Assembly: GCF_000241345.1 (NCBI RefSeq)
Contig: NZ_BAED01000048.1
Span: forward strand, 94,268 to 158,267
Origin: Gordonia amarae NBRC 15530
GTDB taxonomy: Bacteria > Actinomycetota > Actinomycetes > Mycobacteriales > Mycobacteriaceae
Length of the DNA: 64,000 bases
Direction of reading: 5' to 3'
Shown here: positions 10,413-19,202 of the stretch, piece by piece
How positions within the stretch are numbered: the first letter of the stretch is position 1
Layout: the number at the start of each line of letters is the position of its first letter
Made by a program: the position numbers and the translations under genes
Notes under the pieces: model-generated
Told to the model about the DNA's origin: nothing
The model's input: the letters and a program-made list of their open reading frames with translations, nothing else
Database searches by the model: none

Positions 10413-11485
10413 TCGGTGGGTACCCAATTCTCTGCGGGGACTGCTTCTGCGGGCTTCGGGGGTGGCGGCGGGGTGCCGTCGCCGAACGGCCGGCCGCCGA
10501 GTTGTTCACGATGGTGGGGGGTCAGCCAGTGTGACAGATCCGGCCCCTTGGGCACGATGCCGGTGGGGTTGATGTCGCGGTGAACGATGTAATAGTGCTG
10601 CTTGATCTGTGTGAAGTCGACGGTGTCGCCGAATCCGGGGGTCTGGAACAGGTCGCGGGCATAGGCCCACAGCACCGGCAGGGCGCTCAGCGTCGACCGG
10701 TTGCACTTGAAGTGCCCGTGGTAGACGGGATCGAACCGGGTCAGGGTGGTGAACAGCCGCACGTCGGCCTCGGTGATGGTCTTGCCCACCAGGTAGCGCT
10801 GCCGTGACAACCGCTCCGACAGTTCGTCGAGTTTGGTGAACAACCGGTCGTAGGCGGCCTCGTACGAGGCCTGGTCACCGGCGAAACCGCAGCGGTAGAC
10901 CCCGTTGTTGACCTCGGTGTACACGCCCTGGTTGACCTCGTCGATCTCCGCGCGCAGCGCGTCCGGATACAGCTCGGGGGCACCGTCGCGGTGGAAGGCC
11001 GTCCATTCCAGCGAGAAGTCGATGGTGATCTGCGGGAAGTCGTTGGTCACCACCGCACCCGACGGCACATCGACGATGGCCGGGACGGTGATGCCCTTGG
11101 GGTAGTCGGGGAACCGCCGCTCATAGGCGTCCTTGATGCGGGGGATGCCGAGCACCGGATCGAGGCCGCCCGGGTCGAGGTCGAATGTCCACGAATCGGC
11201 GTCGTGGGTGGGTCCGCACAGGCCGAGGGAGATCGCGTCCTCCAGACCGAGGAGCCTGCGGACGATGAGGGTCCGGTTGGCCCACGGGCAGGCGCGTGCG
11301 GCCACCAGGCGGTAGCGGCCGGCCTCCACCGGGTAGCCGTCACGGCCGTCGGCGGTGATCCGGGTCTCGATGTACTTGGTGTCGCGGACGAACCCCTGCC
11401 CCTCGGTCACGTACCTGCCGGGGTTGGCGGCGTCCGGTCCGGTTCCGGCGGCGGGCGTATCGGCCGGTGGCATGTTCGTCGACAT
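10409..11485 (-). CDS. glutathionyl-hydroquinone reductase-like (xi-class GST fold) protein
   Basis: About 358 residues of the YqjG/ECM4 family. Catalytic Cys lies in RACPWANR; the C-terminal helical domain contains DFPQITIDFS, NNGVYRCGFAGDQ, LTRFDPVYHGHFKCN and HRDINPTGIVPKGPDLSHW, all hallmark segments. These enzymes strip thiol adducts from hydroquinones; actinomycetes use mycothiol rather than glutathione, so the physiological thiol is probably mycothiol (inference). ATG at 11485 follows GTGGAGACC closely; a GTG at 11494 would add three residues. First gene of the coupled minus-strand trio, so detoxification of a compound later exported by the ABC pump is a possible theme. Confidence 0.9.
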   Translation of the reverse strand: MSTNMPPADTPAAGTGPDAANPGRYVTEGQGFVRDTKYIETRITADGRDGYPVEAGRYRLVAARACPWANRTLIVRRLLGLEDAISLGLCGPTHDADSWTFDLDPGGLDPVLGIPRIKDAYERRFPDYPKGITVPAIVDVPSGAVVTNDFPQITIDFSLEWTAFHRDGAPELYPDALRAEIDEVNQGVYTEVNNGVYRCGFAGDQASYEAAYDRLFTKLDELSERLSRQRYLVGKTITEADVRLFTTLTRFDPVYHGHFKCNRSTLSALPVLWAYARDLFQTPGFGDTVDFTQIKQHYYIVHRDINPTGIVPKGPDLSHWLTPHHREQLGGRPFGDGTPPPPPKPAEAVPAENWVPTE

Positions 11486-11756
11486 GGTCTCCACAGTAGT
11501 GACCGGCCTGCCCGGATGGCGGTGATCCGGCCCGGGTGCGGGATGATCCGGGCCGGGTTCAGGGTTGATCGGGAAGGTTCGGGCGTCCGGACGCGGTTGA
11601 GCATCGAGCCCGTCCGGTATGCCGGGAACCTCCCGGTTGACGCGTTATACCGATTGGTCGGGGCGATCGTGGACCGTTAGCGTCGAGAGAAAGCGGGGCT
11701 CCCCGCGGTTCTTCCTGCTACAAACCCTTTCCTTCTACCGGAAGTACCTGAGTCAT
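11486..11756. other. divergent intergenic region between GST-like and MFS genes
   Basis: Holds a near-duplicate word GATCCGGCCCGGGT / GATCCGGGCCGGGT (about 11525 and 11548) and AT-richer steps (TTGACG near 11636, TTATAC near 11644) that could belong to promoters, but no -35/-10 pair with correct spacing stands out. No small gene is seen. Confidence 0.35.
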
Positions 11757-13280
11757 ATGACAACCGAATCGCCCGGCGCGCAGCGTACCGTCACCACCCG
11801 GCCGTGGGTCGCGCTGATGGCGTTGTGCGTGGGCTTCTTCATGATCCTGGTGGACATGACGATCGTGGCCGTCGCGCAGCCTCAGATCATGGAATCCCTG
11901 GGCACCGACGTCAACGGTGTGGTGTGGGTGACCAGCGCCTACCTGCTCACCTACGCGGTGCCACTGCTCGTCACCGGCCGCCTCGGCGACAAGTTCGGCC
12001 CGAAGCGGGTGTATCAGGCGGGTCTGCTGGTGTTCACACTCGCCAGCCTGTGGTGCGGACTGTCCGGGTCGATCGGCGAGCTGATCGCGGCTCGAGCGCT
12101 CCAGGGTCTGGGCGCCTCGCTCATCACCCCGCAGACGATGGCACTGATCACCCGCATCTTCCCACCGGAGAAGCGGGGCACGGCGATGGGCGTGTGGGGC
12201 ACCGTCGCGGGCGTCGCGACGCTCGTCGGCCCGCTGCTCGGCGGTGTGCTCACCGACGGCCTCGGCTGGGAATGGATCTTCTTCGTCAACCTGCCGGTAG
12301 GCGCGATCGGTCTCGTTCTGGCGGCAACCCTCGTCCCGACAGTCGACACCCACGACCACCGGTTCGACCTCCTCGGGGTGGTGCTGTCGGCGGTCGGCAT
12401 GTTCGCGCTCATCTTCGGCATCCAGGAGGGTGAGAAGAACGACTGGGCGTGGTGGATCTGGACGCTGATCGCCGGCGGCATCGTGGTGCTCGGGGTGTTC
12501 GTCTACTGGCAGTCGAGGATCCGCACCGAACCGCTGTTGCCGCTAGGACTGTTCCGGGACCGCAACTTCACCCTGTCCAACCTGGGCATCGCGTCGATGG
12601 GCTTCGCGGTGTCGGGCCTGATGATCCCGATCATGTTCTTCCTGCAGTTGGTCGGCGGAATGTCACCCACCCAGTCGGCGGGGATGATGGTGCCGCAGGC
12701 GGTCATCACCGGAGTCCTCGCCCCGGTGGTGGGCCGGATCCTGGACCGGGTCGATCCGCGCGTCATCATCTGCACGGGACTGGCGCTGGCCGCCATCTCG
12801 ATGGGCTGGCTGGGTCTGGCGGTCAGGCCGGCCACGCCGGTCTGGGTAATCCTGATCCCGATGGCGCTCATGGGTGTCGCCTCGGCCGGTATCTGGGCGC
12901 CGCTGGCCGCCACCGCGACCCGCAACCTCCCGTGGCATCAGGCAGGTGCCGGTGCGGGCGTGTACAACACCACCCGGCTCATCGGCTCCGTGCTCGGTTC
13001 GGCGATGGTGGGCGCACTCATCCAGACCCGGCTCGCGGCCGAACTGCCCACCGGCGTCGGCACCGAGAGCGCACAGGGCACGGTCGAGCGGTTGCCGGAG
13101 TTCCTGCGCGACGGCTTCTCGACCGCGATGGGGCAGTCGATCTATCTGCCCGCGGCGGTGCTGGTGCTCGGAGTGGTCGTCACCTCATTCCTGCAGCGGC
13201 CAGCCTCGGCGTATCGCGACGGCGCGTCGGCCGTGGCTCCCGAAGGCGCCCCCGAACCCGCGGGTGAGAAGAGTCGCTGA
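11757..13280 (+). CDS. MFS multidrug exporter, DHA2 (14-TM) family
   Basis: 507 residues from ATG at 11757 with many hydrophobic segments. The first helix carries the drug:H+ antiporter motif (LVDMTIVAVAQPQIMESLG); loop 2-3 has GRLGDKFGPKRVY; motif C is in GTVAGVATLVGPLLGGVLTD. Exports small toxic molecules in exchange for protons across the inner membrane; substrate not predictable. By position it corresponds to M. tuberculosis Rv1250. It is divergent from the GST-like gene, sharing a 270-bp control region. The in-frame extension upstream of this ATG is proline/arginine rich and not family-like, so it was left out. Confidence 0.93.
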   Translation: MTTESPGAQRTVTTRPWVALMALCVGFFMILVDMTIVAVAQPQIMESLGTDVNGVVWVTSAYLLTYAVPLLVTGRLGDKFGPKRVYQAGLLVFTLASLWCGLSGSIGELIAARALQGLGASLITPQTMALITRIFPPEKRGTAMGVWGTVAGVATLVGPLLGGVLTDGLGWEWIFFVNLPVGAIGLVLAATLVPTVDTHDHRFDLLGVVLSAVGMFALIFGIQEGEKNDWAWWIWTLIAGGIVVLGVFVYWQSRIRTEPLLPLGLFRDRNFTLSNLGIASMGFAVSGLMIPIMFFLQLVGGMSPTQSAGMMVPQAVITGVLAPVVGRILDRVDPRVIICTGLALAAISMGWLGLAVRPATPVWVILIPMALMGVASAGIWAPLAATATRNLPWHQAGAGAGVYNTTRLIGSVLGSAMVGALIQTRLAAELPTGVGTESAQGTVERLPEFLRDGFSTAMGQSIYLPAAVLVLGVVVTSFLQRPASAYRDGASAVAPEGAPEPAGEKSR

Positions 13281-13296
13281 CCGTTCCGCGACGGCC

Positions 13297-13323
13297 GCCC
13301 CCGGGCTTTCGTAATCCGGGGGC
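13297..13323 (+). terminator. hairpin after the MFS gene
   Basis: GCCCCCGG (13297-13304) pairs perfectly with CCGGGGGC (13316-13323) around an 11-nt loop, 17 bases after the MFS stop codon. No strong T-run follows, so it may slow polymerase or stabilise the 3' end rather than being a classical terminator. Confidence 0.5.
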
Positions 13324-13452
13324 CGCGCCGTATGCGGGGATTGTCGTACGCGGCTCGTAGGATCGGGGATCAGTGACCGGTGACCATCCTGGTTGCCGTC
13401 ACCAGCCAGTACGCCCGTAGGGGAACCACCGCGAGCCAGAGAAGGAGCGTCG

Positions 13453-14853
13453 ATGACGGCGTCGTTGTTCGACCTGCCCGAGTTCGAGCCGCTTCCCGGC
13501 ATGGAGTCCCTCGCCCCCACACGGCGGTCCAAGGCGCCCCGGCTGGTCACCGAGCCGGCTCAGGAGGTCGCCTCCGCCGCACCCGAACCCTCTGCGCCCG
13601 GACCCTCTGCGCCGGAACCCTCTGCGCCGGAACCCTCTGCGCCGGAACCCACTGTGCCGGAACCTTCAGCGCCCGAACCGCCCGTCGCCCCACCGGCGAC
13701 GGCACATACAGTCACATTCGTCCACACCGCCGACTGGCAGATCGGCATGACCCGGCACTACCTCGACGCCGACGCCGCCCACGCGTACGCAGCCGCCCGG
13801 CGAGACGCGATTGCCCGCATCGGTGCCGTCGCCCGCGAGGCCGGCGCCGAGTTCATCGTCGTCAGCGGCGACGTCTTCGAGGATCACCGGGTGTCGGACA
13901 AGACGATCCGGCAGACGATGGACGTCCTCGCCGGCTGTGGCATGCCGGTGTACCTGCTGCCCGGCAACCACGACACCGCCGACCCGGCCGGCGTGTACCG
14001 CTCGCGCGCATTCCTCGACGCCGGGCCCGCCAACGTCACCGTGCTGTCGGCCGACGGGACCGTCCGGGTGCGCGAGGGCATCGAGCTCGTGCCCGCGCCG
14101 TGGGCGCACAAACATCCGCTCACCGACCTGGTCAACACCCAGATCGAACGCGCCGGAACCAACGACGGCAACGTGATCCGCATCGTCGTCGGGCACGGCG
14201 GCGTCGACACGATCGTGCCCGGCGACGATCCGGCACTGATCTCGGTCGACGCGCTGGAACGGGCCGTCGGGTCGGGGCTGGTCGACTACGTGGCCCTGGG
14301 CGACAGACATTCGGTCACCGATATCGGTGCGAGCGGGCGCATCTGGTACTCGGGAGCGCACGAGGTCACCAACTTCGACCACATCGAGGCCGACCCCGGC
14401 AATGTTCTGGTGGTCACCCTGCGCCGCGAGGGCGCAGACCGCGACATCGAGGTCACCCCACACCGGGTGGGCGAGTGGAGTTTCCGCAGCATCACCCGCG
14501 ACATCACCGGCGCCGACGACATCGACGCGTTGCGCGGTCAACTCGAAGCCATCACGGACAAGACCCGTGTCGTGGTGCAGCTGGGTCTGGTCGGGTCGGT
14601 CACCATCGCCGAGCAAGCGCTCCTGGAGGAGATGCTCGAGGCGTTCCGGGACCGATTCGCCGCGCTGGTGCCGTGGGTCAAGAACGACGACCTCACCGTC
14701 GTCGGCGCCGAATCCGACGTCGACTCACTGGGTTTGTCCGGATATGCCACCGAGGCCGCGCATGAGCTGCTCGATGTCGCGGACTCCGCCGACGATGTGG
14801 CGCCCACCGCCCGTGACGCGCTCGCCCTGCTGCGCAGACTGGCCTCGCGATGA
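13453..14853 (+). CDS. sbcD: SbcD/Mre11-like metallophosphoesterase nuclease, Rv1277-type
   Basis: 466 residues from ATG at 13453, chosen because GAAGGAG stands six bases upstream. A low-complexity stretch follows (residues about 36-80) made of repeated P-E-P-S-A units, then the calcineurin-like core: HTADWQIGM, VVSGDVFEDH, LPGNHDTADP, VVGHGGVDT and ALGDRHSVT, which supply the two-metal site. Family enzymes nick and resect DNA ends together with an SbcC ATPase, which is indeed the next gene with a 4-bp ATGA overlap. The first motif reads D-W-Q rather than the more usual D-x-H, as in the Rv1277 group. Confidence 0.9.
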   Translation: MTASLFDLPEFEPLPGMESLAPTRRSKAPRLVTEPAQEVASAAPEPSAPGPSAPEPSAPEPSAPEPTVPEPSAPEPPVAPPATAHTVTFVHTADWQIGMTRHYLDADAAHAYAAARRDAIARIGAVAREAGAEFIVVSGDVFEDHRVSDKTIRQTMDVLAGCGMPVYLLPGNHDTADPAGVYRSRAFLDAGPANVTVLSADGTVRVREGIELVPAPWAHKHPLTDLVNTQIERAGTNDGNVIRIVVGHGGVDTIVPGDDPALISVDALERAVGSGLVDYVALGDRHSVTDIGASGRIWYSGAHEVTNFDHIEADPGNVLVVTLRREGADRDIEVTPHRVGEWSFRSITRDITGADDIDALRGQLEAITDKTRVVVQLGLVGSVTIAEQALLEEMLEAFRDRFAALVPWVKNDDLTVVGAESDVDSLGLSGYATEAAHELLDVADSADDVAPTARDALALLRRLASR

Positions 14854-17486
14854 GACTGCACCGGCTGGCGCTGCGCGACTTCCGGGGTATCGGCGAGCGG
14901 GAGGTGCGGTTCGCCGACGAGGGTGTGACGGTGGTCGAGGGCCGCAACGAGGCCGGCAAGTCGTCGATGATCGAGGCGCTCGATATGCTCCTGAAGTACC
15001 GGGACAGCAGCAAATCCGCCGCGGTGCGCTCGATCATGCCCTCCGGGCGCGACGTCGGATCCGAGGTTGAGGCCGAGATCAGCTGCGGTAAATGGCATTT
15101 CACCTACTTCAAACGCTTCAATAAACAGCCGGCGACAACGCTGACCGTGCTCGAACCCACTCCGGAGCAACTCACCGGCCGCGACGCGCACGATCGGGTC
15201 GACGAGATCCTCGACTCGACCGTCGACAGGGCGCTGTTCGACGCGCTCAAGCTGTTGCAGTCGGGCACCGATCCGGCGCTCACCGATCTGTCGGCCGCGG
15301 CGGCGTTGTCACGAGCACTCGACCGGGTCGCCTCCGGCGGCGGTGACCCGGCCGGTTCCAGCGATGCGTCCGATGCCGTCGACACTGAAGACGACACCGT
15401 ACTCCTGGATGCGGTCACCGAGGAATACGGGCGGTACCACACCCTCAAACAGGGCAAGCCGACCGGCGAACTGGCCACGGCCACCGCCCGGTCCACCGCG
15501 GCCGGCGAACGGTACGAGCGGCTGCGCCGGGCGCGCGAGGTGCTCGACGACGACATCGAACGACTGCGGGAGGCGGTCTCGCGCCGCGGCGAACTACAGC
15601 GCGCGGCCGAACTCCTGCGTGCCGATCAGGAGCAGGTCGACACCGTGTGGCAGGCAGCCCAGGCCGTGCTCTCGAAGGTGGCCGACGCCGCGCAGAACGT
15701 CGGTCACCGCCGGACGGCGCTGACGCTTGCCGAGCGGGTGCTGGACGAGCGCACCGATATCCGGCGGCAGCGGGCCGCCGCGGCCGCGGAGGCTGCCGAC
15801 CTCGACGAGCAACTCGCCGGGATCGTCGCCGACGCCGCGCGGGCGCTGTCGGAGGCGACCGCCCTGGAAAGTGAATTATACTCGGCCAGAAAGGTTCTCG
15901 ATAGCCTTCGGGAGCAGTTGAGTGCGGCCCGGCATGCGCAGAAGCGGGAGCGGCTGACCGCCGAGGTCGCCGAACTCACCGACAAACTCGACAAACTCGC
16001 CGGTCTCGGAGCCGAACTCGACGCCGTCGACGGCGAGTTGGCAACGCACACCGTGGATGCCGAGGTCGCGGCGGCGGCGCAGGCGCTGGCCGGCCGCATC
16101 GATGTGGCGCGCGGGCGGTTGGAGGCGGCATCGGCGACGCTGCGGGTCGAGATGCTGGGTGACCTGCCCGTGACGGTCGACGGTGCCGCCGTCGGCAACG
16201 GTGACGCCGCCGAGTTCGTGGCCGTCGCGGACCGGGTCATCGAGGCGGACGGCGTGGTGCGGGTGACGGTGCGGCGCAGCGTCGACACCCGATCGCTTGC
16301 CGAGGAACTCGACCGGTTGCAGTGGTCGGCCCAGAACCTGTGTGACACACACGGTCTGACCGATCTGTCGCAGGCCACGGCGAAGGCTGCCGCGCGCACC
16401 GATCTCGCCCACAAGCGGGCGCTGATCTGTGAACGCCGCGACGGGCTGCTCAAGTGGAAGACCGTCGCCGAGATCCGGGACTGGCGCGATGTGGTGCGCG
16501 CCGAACTGGACGGGCTCCCCGAAGCCGAGGCGTCGCAACAGGAATCGGTCGACGACCTCGTCGAGGCCGAGCGCGCGCAGGCCGATCTTGTGGGCCGGGC
16601 GCATGCGGCCGCGGTGCGGCGCCGGTCGGAGGCATCGGCGCTGGGGGAGCGGCAGGAGTCGCTGTCCGCCCGGCGTGACCGGGCCGGTAAGCAGGTCGAC
16701 GACCTGGATGCCCGGCTGGCGGAACTGGTGTTCGCGTTGCCCGACGACGAGGCCACCGAGGCGGCCCGACGTGCCCGCGACGACCTCAAGGCCGCACTCG
16801 AGGCGCAGACGCGGCTCGCGGCCCAGGCCGCCGAACTCGATGCCGCCGGAATCGAGTTGCGGCGTGAGCAGATCGCCCGCGACATCGCCCACGGCGACGC
16901 TGAACTCGACGCCGTCGGGCATCTGATCACCGAACTGAGCACCAAACTCGAGGTGTACCGCAGTGAGTCCCGCCTCGACGAGTTCGATGAGGCGCAGGCC
17001 GAATGGGAGGAGGCCTGCGCGGTACTGCGCCGCGTCACCCGCCGCGCCGAGGCCGCAAAGCTGTTGTACGAGACGCTGACCCGGGCACGTCTGGCATCAC
17101 GGGCCAAATATGCCGATCCGTTCACCCGCCGCCTCGACCAGCTCGGCGCCATAGTTTTCGGCGACTCGGTCCGCTTCGACGTCGACGACGACCTCAACGT
17201 GGTCTCCCGCACCGTCGACGGAGTCACCGTGCCCCGTGACGACCTGTCCGGCGGCGCCAAGGAGCAACTCGGCCTGCTGTCCCGCCTCGCCTGCGCCTCC
17301 CTGGTTGATCGTGCCGACGGCGTGCCGGTGATCATCGACGACGCCCTCGGCTACAGCGACCCCGACCGCATCGCGGCCATGGCCTCGGTGCTCACCGAGG
17401 CCGGCCGCGACGCCCAGGTGATCGTCCTGACCTGCAGCCCGCAGCGTTACGCCGACGTCCGCGACGCCCACGTCGTCACCGTCTGA
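14850..17486 (+). CDS. SbcC/Rad50-like SMC-type ATPase, Rv1278-type
   Basis: 878 residues. Walker A is GRNEAGKSSMIEALDML (N-terminal 40 residues); signature LSGGAKEQLGLLSRLA and Walker B VPVIIDDALGYSDPDRI lie in the last 90, so the two ATPase halves are separated by long heptad-rich coiled coils (about 210-400 and 500-740) interrupted by a beta-rich block (about 425-480, LRVEMLGDLPVTVDG). No C-x-x-C zinc hook is visible at the coiled-coil apex, unlike classical SbcC/Rad50. Acts with the preceding nuclease on DNA ends. Shorter than E. coli SbcC (about 1050 residues). Confidence 0.9.
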   Translation: MRLHRLALRDFRGIGEREVRFADEGVTVVEGRNEAGKSSMIEALDMLLKYRDSSKSAAVRSIMPSGRDVGSEVEAEISCGKWHFTYFKRFNKQPATTLTVLEPTPEQLTGRDAHDRVDEILDSTVDRALFDALKLLQSGTDPALTDLSAAAALSRALDRVASGGGDPAGSSDASDAVDTEDDTVLLDAVTEEYGRYHTLKQGKPTGELATATARSTAAGERYERLRRAREVLDDDIERLREAVSRRGELQRAAELLRADQEQVDTVWQAAQAVLSKVADAAQNVGHRRTALTLAERVLDERTDIRRQRAAAAAEAADLDEQLAGIVADAARALSEATALESELYSARKVLDSLREQLSAARHAQKRERLTAEVAELTDKLDKLAGLGAELDAVDGELATHTVDAEVAAAAQALAGRIDVARGRLEAASATLRVEMLGDLPVTVDGAAVGNGDAAEFVAVADRVIEADGVVRVTVRRSVDTRSLAEELDRLQWSAQNLCDTHGLTDLSQATAKAAARTDLAHKRALICERRDGLLKWKTVAEIRDWRDVVRAELDGLPEAEASQQESVDDLVEAERAQADLVGRAHAAAVRRRSEASALGERQESLSARRDRAGKQVDDLDARLAELVFALPDDEATEAARRARDDLKAALEAQTRLAAQAAELDAAGIELRREQIARDIAHGDAELDAVGHLITELSTKLEVYRSESRLDEFDEAQAEWEEACAVLRRVTRRAEAAKLLYETLTRARLASRAKYADPFTRRLDQLGAIVFGDSVRFDVDDDLNVVSRTVDGVTVPRDDLSGGAKEQLGLLSRLACASLVDRADGVPVIIDDALGYSDPDRIAAMASVLTEAGRDAQVIVLTCSPQRYADVRDAHVVTV

Positions 17487-17617
17487 CCCTTCCACCCATA
17501 ACCGCAACCTCCTCCGCACACGAAGGGTGGATCTTCCGGTACCGGGTGGAAATACCCGATGACCATAGGGTTTGGGGAGTTCGGTATCGGTACGCTACTC
17601 TGACTCTCGCCCAATGA

Positions 17618-17690
17618 GCCCCCCTAGCTCAGGGGATAGAGCGTCTGCCTCCGGAGCAGAAGGTCGCAGGTTCGAATCCTGCGGGGGGCA
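17618..17690 (+). tRNA. tRNA-Arg (anticodon CCG)
   Basis: Complete 73-nt cloverleaf: 7-bp acceptor stem GCCCCCC/GGGGGGC, D-stem GCTC/GAGC, anticodon stem TCTGC/GCAGA with loop CTCCGGA (anticodon CCG, reading CGG), and T-arm GCAGG-TTCGAAT-CCTGC. The discriminator base is A and the CCA tail is not encoded (CAG follows). It stands alone, about 130 bases after the SbcC-like gene. Confidence 0.97.
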
Positions 17691-17734
17691 CAGAATTTCT
17701 TTCGCGAGTTTTCTTCGCATCCGAGTTGCCTCAT

Positions 17735-18103
17735 CTACAGGTACGGCTCGGTCAGCATCTCCAGGTAGTGGCCGGACGGGTCCTTGAAGTAGACCCGGCG
17801 GCCTTCGTCGGTGCTGATCTCCCCGGGACGCCGCATCTGCGGGTCGGCCCAGTGCTCCACCTCGTGATCCACCAGATACCGGTAGCCGCGGTCGAATTCG
17901 GCGTCGTCCATGAGGAACGCCATGTGGATGGCGTCGTTGACCGGGGCCGGGGCGAACTGCAGCAGGGTGTGGTCATCGAGTAGGAGATTGATGAACGGCC
18001 CCCAGTTGGGTGCCTCCCGGGCGCCGAGGACTGCTCTGTAAAACTCCGCTGACTCCGCGGGATTGTGCGCACCGATGATTGTGTGATTGAAACTTACTGC
18101 CAC
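17735..18103 (-). CDS. VOC/glyoxalase-fold protein
   Basis: 122 residues from GTG at 18103. Pattern of the vicinal-oxygen-chelate fold: FNHTIIGAHNPAESAEFYRAVLG (first beta-alpha unit with a metal-type His), NDAIHMAFLMDDAEFD, and RRVYFKDPSGHYLEMLTEPYL (last beta strand with the metal-type Glu). Such proteins are metal-dependent isomerases, dioxygenases or resistance proteins; nothing here selects one. An upstream GTG/ATG would add about 18 residues without family similarity. Confidence 0.8.
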   Translation of the reverse strand: MAVSFNHTIIGAHNPAESAEFYRAVLGAREAPNWGPFINLLLDDHTLLQFAPAPVNDAIHMAFLMDDAEFDRGYRYLVDHEVEHWADPQMRRPGEISTDEGRRVYFKDPSGHYLEMLTEPYL

Positions 18104-18215
18104 GAAACCACTTTCGTGTTCGGCGCCTCCATGCCTGACGCGGTCCGCCACCGGCACGCGACGCTGCCACTGATCCTACGTCCGGCCCGTATATGCGGCA
18201 ATCATCTGTAATGTA

Positions 18216-18263
18216 AAGAAATCCCAACATCGGTTCCATTGCCGCTCGATGTTGGGATTTCTT
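18216..18263. promoter_or_regulatory. 17-bp perfect inverted repeat upstream of hipB-like gene (probable autoregulatory operator)
   Basis: AAGAAATCCCAACATCG (18216-18232) is mirrored exactly by CGATGTTGGGATTTCTT (18247-18263) with a 14-nt spacer. A degenerate third copy (AATGTCGGGATATG, about 18286-18299) overlaps the start codon. HipB antitoxins bind paired TATCC/GGATA-type half-sites upstream of their own operon; the TCCC/GGGA cores fit that logic. It could also fold as a hairpin in RNA. Confidence 0.65.
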
Positions 18264-18296
18264 GTCATCGGTCACTCGGATGTCTAATGTCGGGAT

Positions 18297-18548
18297 ATGT
18301 CAACATCGGACGACTTCGAGGTCACGGCAGAGTCCGCCGCGGGCCTGGGCCGCGCGATTCGTGCGGCGCGTCTCGAACATGGTCTGACACAGGCGGAACT
18401 CGCCGAACGGGCTCTCACCAATCGCTTCTCCATCACCCAGATCGAGAAGGGGGAGACCACCAAGGCGGTGGAGAAACTGTTCGACGCCCTCGCCGCGCTC
18501 GATCTCGAGTTGGTGGTGCGGCCGCGGCAGGGCTGGCGGACATCGTGA
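18297..18548 (+). CDS. HipB-like XRE-family antitoxin/repressor
   Basis: 83 residues. The helix-turn-helix is LGRAIRAARLEHGLTQAELAE with the recognition part LTNRFSITQIEKGETTKAVEKL, followed by ALDLELVVRPR, the short beta-strand tail typical of HipB. It binds DNA as a dimer and normally neutralises HipA kinase. Its TGA shares one base with the ATG of the hipA-like remnant (TGATG), the usual hipBA arrangement. Because the toxin gene is broken, it may now be an orphan regulator of the upstream inverted repeat. Confidence 0.85.
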   Translation: MSTSDDFEVTAESAAGLGRAIRAARLEHGLTQAELAERALTNRFSITQIEKGETTKAVEKLFDALAALDLELVVRPRQGWRTS

Positions 18549-19091
18549 TGGCGCTGGACATCTGGCTGAACGGACGGCTGACGGCGCACATAGTTTCCCA
18601 AGGCCCGCGGCGGCAAGATGTCGATCGAGTACACGGACTCCGGACGCGACGGATACCGGGACGGCGCGCCGATCCTGTCGTGGTCGCTGCCATCGGTTGC
18701 GGCGCCGCAACCGCCGGCGGTGTCCCGGGTGTACCTCGAAGGACTGCTGCCGGAAGGTAGGGCGCTGGCCGCCGCCGCCCGGCTGCGAGGCGTCGGCCTC
18801 GACCTGACGGGCGCACCGGCCACACCGGGTGACGTGGTGGCCCTGCTCGCTGAGTACGGCCGCGAATGCGCCGGGGCTGTCACGGTGATGCCCGCCGACG
18901 AAGGGCCGCCGGGGCCTGGGCACCACGGAAAGAACTACCGCACCGTCGGCGGGCCCGCGGAAACAGTGATCGACACGATCCGGACACGGGTGCGCCGGCT
19001 GGAGTCCGGGGAGCGATTGGGCGGTCCACGCCGAACACCCCGCCGTGCCTCCGGCACTCTCGATCAGATCTCGGCGGACAGGCGCCGGTAG
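18548..19091 (+). pseudogene. hipA-like toxin kinase remnant (frameshifted, kinase domain lost)
   Basis: ATG at 18548 begins MALDIWLNGRLTAHIVSQG, the first HipA strand. Near 18600 the similarity jumps to another frame (GGKMSIEYTDSGRDGYRDGA, then SWSLP, VYLEGLLPEGRALAAAARLRG, DVVALLAEYGRECAGAVTVM), so a one-base insertion or two-base deletion separates the parts. Only the N-terminal subdomain of about 110 residues is recognisable; the kinase core with its phosphorylated loop and catalytic Asp is absent, and the frame ends at 19091 just before the argS promoter. Coding as a functional toxin is not possible. Confidence 0.8.
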
Positions 19092-19163
19092 CCGTTGAGA
19101 ATGTCTTATCTACCCGGTTCGGAGGGTCGCTCGCGAGTGGCCGCCTGCCCCGGGTGGAGTCGA

Positions 19164-19194
19164 TTGTCCCGGCAAGGGACCCGGAACATAGGAT
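19164..19194 (+). promoter_or_regulatory. promoter of the argS operon, probably giving a leaderless mRNA
   Basis: TTGTCC (19164-19169) and TAGGAT (19189-19194) are separated by 19 bp. The argS GTG begins at 19203, eight bases after the -10 box, so the first transcribed base would be at or next to the start codon. No Shine-Dalgarno sequence precedes the GTG. Leaderless genes with this geometry are common in mycobacteria. Confidence 0.6.
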
Positions 19195-19202
19195 GAATAC
19201 CC

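Noticed and set aside
13590..13685. Repeated CCCTCTGCGCCGGAA words resembling a short CRISPR-like array
   Set aside because: The repeats are in frame, without unique spacers, and encode P-E-P-S-A units of the SbcD-like protein.
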